Part shown: piece by piece, positions 61,137-64,000 of the stretch
Position numbering within the stretch: the stretch's first letter is position 1
How the letters are laid out: every line of letters begins with the position of its first letter
Source of the DNA: JAHCHG01 sp965214585
GTDB taxonomy: Bacteria > Acidobacteriota > Blastocatellia > Pyrinomonadales > Pyrinomonadaceae
Reading direction: 5' to 3'
Assembly (NCBI GenBank): GCA_965214585.1
Contig: OZ243957.1
Coordinates: forward strand, 1,364,001 to 1,428,000
Length of the DNA: 64,000 nt
The notes under the pieces: model-generated
Told to the model about the DNA's origin: nothing
The model's input: the letters and a program-made list of their open reading frames with translations, nothing else
Databases searched by the model: none
Position numbers and translations under genes: made by a program

Positions 61137-61292
61137 TAAATCGTAAATGGTAAATCGCTAATAGTAAATAGTTTTCCTGTATTTAAGATTCTTATAAAAC
61201 ATTAATACTCTAATTTTTAAGTTTTTTGGTAATTCGACTTTTGCGAAAATGCCAAGTAATTTAAAAATTGCTATAATTAACGATTTACTAAT
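61132..61292. repeat. Palindrome whose arms run into both flanking stop codons
   Basis: ATTAGTAAATCGT (61132-61144) is perfectly answered by ACGATTTACTAAT (61280-61292). The left arm includes the TAG of the upstream plus-strand gene; the right arm includes the stop of the convergent DHH gene. Further TAAATGGTAAATC units follow the left arm. It is a likely two-way terminator of the TAAATGG repeat type. Confidence 0.65.
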
Positions 61293-62247
61293 CATCAAAT
61301 TGCAACTGCTCGACGATCTCGTTCATATATTTTCTGCCTTTTTCGAGTTCGCCCGGCGCGAGCGAAACCGCGCCGACAACGGCGTGTCCGCCGCCGCCGT
61401 ATTTTTCGCAGATTTCCGCGATGTTGTGCAGACGCGGGCGCGGCGACCAAGGATTTGAGCCGACGGAGATTTTCGTGCGGTGATCGCTGTGCGTCAGCGA
61501 TACGTTATAAGTCGTCTGCGGATAAAAATAATACGGAATAAATTTATTGTAACCGTCAACTTTTTTCTCGGTCAAATCAAAAGTTACAACTCCTTTTTCA
61601 TACTCGGATTTTTCTTTGATAAGTTCGACCATTTTCCAATGATTTTCGAGAATCGGCTTTAATTTCGCTTGAATTTCGCCCAATTCCAAAACTTCATCCA
61701 GACTTTTTTCCATCAGCCAATTGATGATTTTCGCGTTAAATTCCGCGTCCTTTTCGCCCTCGATAATCTGCATTAATTTCAAAGCCGGCGAGCGAAGTTC
61801 GACGCATTGCGCCGCCGAATCGTATAACGCGCCGTCAATAATATGCGCCCAATTTATCAGTTCTTTAAGGGAATCGTCTTTAAAACCGAAATTTTCTTCG
61901 GCAATGCGGGCGATAAACTCGGCGCACGATTTGCTCGATTTGTCGAGAAATTTTTTGCCCGAATCGTCGGCGAGAAAATGCAGTTCGTCTTCTTTTGATA
62001 AAAACGCCGATTGATGATGATCGAACCACCAATCCAATCTTTCATCGGCTGAGTATTTGAAATCGACAATCGCGTTTTCGTCGCCGTCGAACTGCTCCGT
62101 GTCAAAGGCGTTGCCGGCGCGGTGCATCGTCGGCGTATAAGAAATTTGCGCGTCTTTGTTGATCTTCGATTTATAAAATTTTGAAAAAACGGCGGCGGAA
62201 GAAACGCCGTCAAAGCAGTTTCCGTGATAAAGTATGCGAAGTTTCAT
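61288..62247 (-). CDS. DHH/DHHA1 phosphoesterase
   Basis: 319 residues. YHGNCFDGVSSAAVF at the start, DWWFDHHQSAF (DHH motif) near 73-83 and GGGGHAVVGAVSL of the DHHA1 domain near the C-terminus. Enzymes of this form hydrolyse phosphodiesters such as nanoRNA, cyclic dinucleotides or polyphosphate; the exact one cannot be told. No linked gene narrows it. Confidence 0.85.
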   Translation of the reverse strand: MKLRILYHGNCFDGVSSAAVFSKFYKSKINKDAQISYTPTMHRAGNAFDTEQFDGDENAIVDFKYSADERLDWWFDHHQSAFLSKEDELHFLADDSGKKFLDKSSKSCAEFIARIAEENFGFKDDSLKELINWAHIIDGALYDSAAQCVELRSPALKLMQIIEGEKDAEFNAKIINWLMEKSLDEVLELGEIQAKLKPILENHWKMVELIKEKSEYEKGVVTFDLTEKKVDGYNKFIPYYFYPQTTYNVSLTHSDHRTKISVGSNPWSPRPRLHNIAEICEKYGGGGHAVVGAVSLAPGELEKGRKYMNEIVEQLQFDD

Positions 62248-62333
62248 TCTGATAATTTAAAGAATCCTTTTTTGAAAATAAAGCAAAACACTTTAGAGTA
62301 GTTAAATAAGGAAATGTCGTCAAGGAAAGATTT

Positions 62334-62789
62334 ATGAAGATAAGACTTGCAAAAAAAGAAGATGCCGCCAATTTGGTAGAATTTAATCAAGCGATGGCAC
62401 TTGAAACGGAAGGAAAGCGACTTGAAACCGAGATTTTGACAAAAGGCGTTGAAGCGGTTTTTGCGGACGAAAAAAAGGGATTTTACGTTGTCGCCGAAAA
62501 CGAGAACGATAAAATTATCGGCGGTTTGATGATAACTTACGAATGGAGCGATTGGCGAAATCGCTGGTTTTGGTGGATTCAAAGCGTTTACATTCTGCCC
62601 GAAGCACGCGGCAGAAAAATTTATAATCGGCTTTACGATTTCGTCAAAGAAAAAGCGGCGGAAAAAGGCGATGTCTGCGGATTTCGTCTGTATGTCGAAA
62701 AGGAAAACGAAAACGCGCAGAAAGTTTACGAAAAACGCGGAATGGAGATTTCGCATTATTTAATGTATGAAGAAGAATCATTCGGATAA
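62334..62789 (+). CDS. GNAT-family N-acetyltransferase
   Basis: 151 residues. The acetyl-CoA motif is QSVYILPEARGRKIYNRLYD, with FRLYVEKENENAQKVYEKRG at the end of the fold, standard for GNAT. The N-terminus MKIRLAKKEDAANLVEFNQA also fits. AAGGAAAG lies before the ATG. Substrate unknown. Confidence 0.9.
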   Translation: MKIRLAKKEDAANLVEFNQAMALETEGKRLETEILTKGVEAVFADEKKGFYVVAENENDKIIGGLMITYEWSDWRNRWFWWIQSVYILPEARGRKIYNRLYDFVKEKAAEKGDVCGFRLYVEKENENAQKVYEKRGMEISHYLMYEEESFG

Positions 62790-62839
62790 TGCGATAATTA
62801 TCAATACGGATTGCGATCAAGCAGGCGGAAAGCAATAAA

Positions 62840-63127
62840 ATGAACAAAATTACCGAACGGGAATTTGCGCGGATTTGCAGAGGAATTGACGAAGACCGCG
62901 AAATTATCGTTAAACACAATCCGATTGGGACGGAAGACGAGATTTTGTTGTGGATGCTTCTCAGCGTTTTGAGCGTTTATCTGAGTTTGACGGAGATTGA
63001 AACTCCTTGTTTTAACGGCAAACCGGACGCGAAAACTTATCGTGATGCGATCTTGTTTGTATTAAAAGCCAGAAAAACGGAAGATTTTGATGCGGAAAAA
63101 TATTTGGGTGAATTGATTAAGTTATGA
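62840..63127 (+). CDS. Small hypothetical protein coupled to MBL hydrolase
   Basis: 95 residues, soluble. FARICRGIDEDREIIVKHNP, then GTEDEILLWMLLSVLSVYLS and YRDAILFVLKARKTEDFDAE. Its last four bases (ATGA) overlap the start of the MBL hydrolase gene, so the two are co-translated. No family recognised. Confidence 0.75.
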   Translation: MNKITEREFARICRGIDEDREIIVKHNPIGTEDEILLWMLLSVLSVYLSLTEIETPCFNGKPDAKTYRDAILFVLKARKTEDFDAEKYLGELIKL

Positions 63128-63804
63128 TTATAGAAACTTTTACGCTGACACCGTTTCAGCAAAATACGCGCGTTGTCGCTTGCGCGAAAACAAAAAAGGC
63201 GATCTGCATTGATCCGGGCGAAAGATCGGACGCGCTTGTTAGATTTATAAAAGATAATGAATTTGATTTGCAGGCGATTGCTTTGACGCACGCGCATCTC
63301 GATCACATTGGCGGAACGCTGGATTTATACAAAAGTTTTCCACAGGTGGAAATCGTTCTGCACGAAGCCGACGAAGATTTGTATTATAATCTTCCGATGC
63401 AGCCGATTGCGATGGGCGTTCCGCAAGCGCAGTTGAAAAGTCTGAAAATGGAATACGACGCGCCACCGAAATTGACGAGATATTGGAACGACGGCGAAAT
63501 TTACGCGGTCGGCAACTTGCGCTTTAAGATTCTGCACACGCCCGGACATTCGCCCGGACACATTGTTTTAGTGTCGGAAAACGAGAAAAAAGTTTTCGGC
63601 GGCGATTGTCTTTTTGCCGGTTCTATCGGCAGAACGGATTTGCCGGGCGGCTCGATGGAACAACTTATGAACTCGCTAAACGAGAAAATTTTAATACTCG
63701 GCGATGACTTTGAGGTTTTCACGGGACACGGCGAAAATACGACAATCGGGCGCGAAAGAAAAACGAATCCGTTTTTAACAGGCGTTTATCAGATCGGGCT
63801 TTGA
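63124..63804 (+). CDS. MBL-fold metallohydrolase, glyoxalase II-like
   Basis: 226 residues. The metal motif T-H56-A-H58-L-D60-H61, then HTPGHSPGHIVLV, FGGDCLFAGSIGRTDLPGG and FTGHGENTTIGRERKTNPFL match glyoxalase II-type hydrolases of the MBL family, which split thioesters. It carries two metals in this subgroup. The upstream hypothetical gene overlaps it by four bases. Confidence 0.9.
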   Translation: MIIETFTLTPFQQNTRVVACAKTKKAICIDPGERSDALVRFIKDNEFDLQAIALTHAHLDHIGGTLDLYKSFPQVEIVLHEADEDLYYNLPMQPIAMGVPQAQLKSLKMEYDAPPKLTRYWNDGEIYAVGNLRFKILHTPGHSPGHIVLVSENEKKVFGGDCLFAGSIGRTDLPGGSMEQLMNSLNEKILILGDDFEVFTGHGENTTIGRERKTNPFLTGVYQIGL

Positions 63805-63888
63805 GGTTTGATAAGAAAATGCGTGTGATATTATTAAAGAAAATATTGATAAACTAAAAGAAATGCTGATAACTTTATTTATGAATTG

Positions 63889-63983
63889 CCGTCTGCTTTA
63901 GCTGACGGAAGAGTTGAAAATAAACTTAGCGGCTTTAGCCGAATTTAAGAAAATATTAATCCTATCTGCTTTAGCTAAAGCAA
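63889..63983. repeat. Tandem GCTTTAGC palindromes at window end
   Basis: Three small palindromes in a row: CCGTCTGCTTTAGCTGACGG (63889-63908), AGCGGCTTTAGCCGAA (63928) and CTGCTTTAGCTAAAGCAA (63966). All share CTTTAG. The window ends 17 bases later, so the element may continue. Confidence 0.6.
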
Positions 63984-64000
63984 TAAGGAATAAATTTAAT

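Overview
The window is a 64 kb piece of a bacterial chromosome, most likely from the Acidobacteriota, class Blastocatellia (Pyrinomonadaceae-like). This is inferred from protein types, not from a marker gene. The supporting types are a 1232-residue Oar-like TonB receptor with an N-terminal carboxypeptidase-regulatory domain, a VWFA-related secreted protein of the acidobacterial type, secreted FG-GAP repeat proteins, and many short secreted proteins of no known family. No rRNA, tRNA, CRISPR array or complete insertion sequence was seen.

Layout. 1-3.5 kb: the end of rph, a Uma2 nuclease, a PIN toxin-antitoxin pair and fabG. 3.8-10.3 kb: rhomboid protease, trmB, a lone phage-type RecA-like ATPase with its own promoter, two tandem secreted paralogues, an orphan osmoprotectant-type ABC ATPase and mug. 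10.5-19 kb: a lipoprotein, then N-formylglutamate amidohydrolase, a QEGLA (DUF1704) metallopeptidase-like protein, a broken DUF5615 gene, an ATP-grasp ligase and an exported copper-amine-oxidase-like protein. 19.6-31.6 kb: a secreted metzincin with FG-GAP repeats, Nudix, pyrE, acyltransferase, MOSC, recR, ybaB, pta, vapBC, two methyltransferases and thyA. 31.8-41.8 kb: OmpA-type and VWA proteins, FmdB, YwbE, an exported PEP-synthase-like protein, a glycosyltransferase, and DUF4349 and DUF4126 proteins. 42-47.2 kb: a histidine kinase / NtrC-type regulator pair running straight into xisH-xisI, then a penicillin-binding transpeptidase. 47.7-64 kb: a TPR-like secreted protein, rnc, lepB, psuG, the TonB receptor, an APC permease, a DHH phosphoesterase, a GNAT enzyme and an MBL hydrolase.

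Two themes stand out. First, intergenic space is full of palindromic repeats: at least seven sequence families and about 20 copies. They include four copies of a roughly 182-bp, TA-flanked, MITE-like element and two 137-bp twins that bracket the broken DUF5615 gene. Some repeat ends lie within a few bases of an apparent extended -10 promoter. Second, the xisH-xisI pair sits between two imperfect 46-bp direct repeats. One of these is the true 3' end of the NtrC-type regulator gene. The other is a displaced copy of that 3' end lying beyond xisI. This looks like an att-type insertion of a xisHI cassette into the end of the regulator gene.

The most coherent candidate pathway is the N-formylglutamate amidohydrolase / DUF1704 / ATP-grasp set at 11.4-16.2 kb. 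Its chemistry (amide hydrolysis, metallopeptidase-like, amide or peptide ligation) suggests making or modifying a small peptide or amino-acid conjugate. Its product is unknown.
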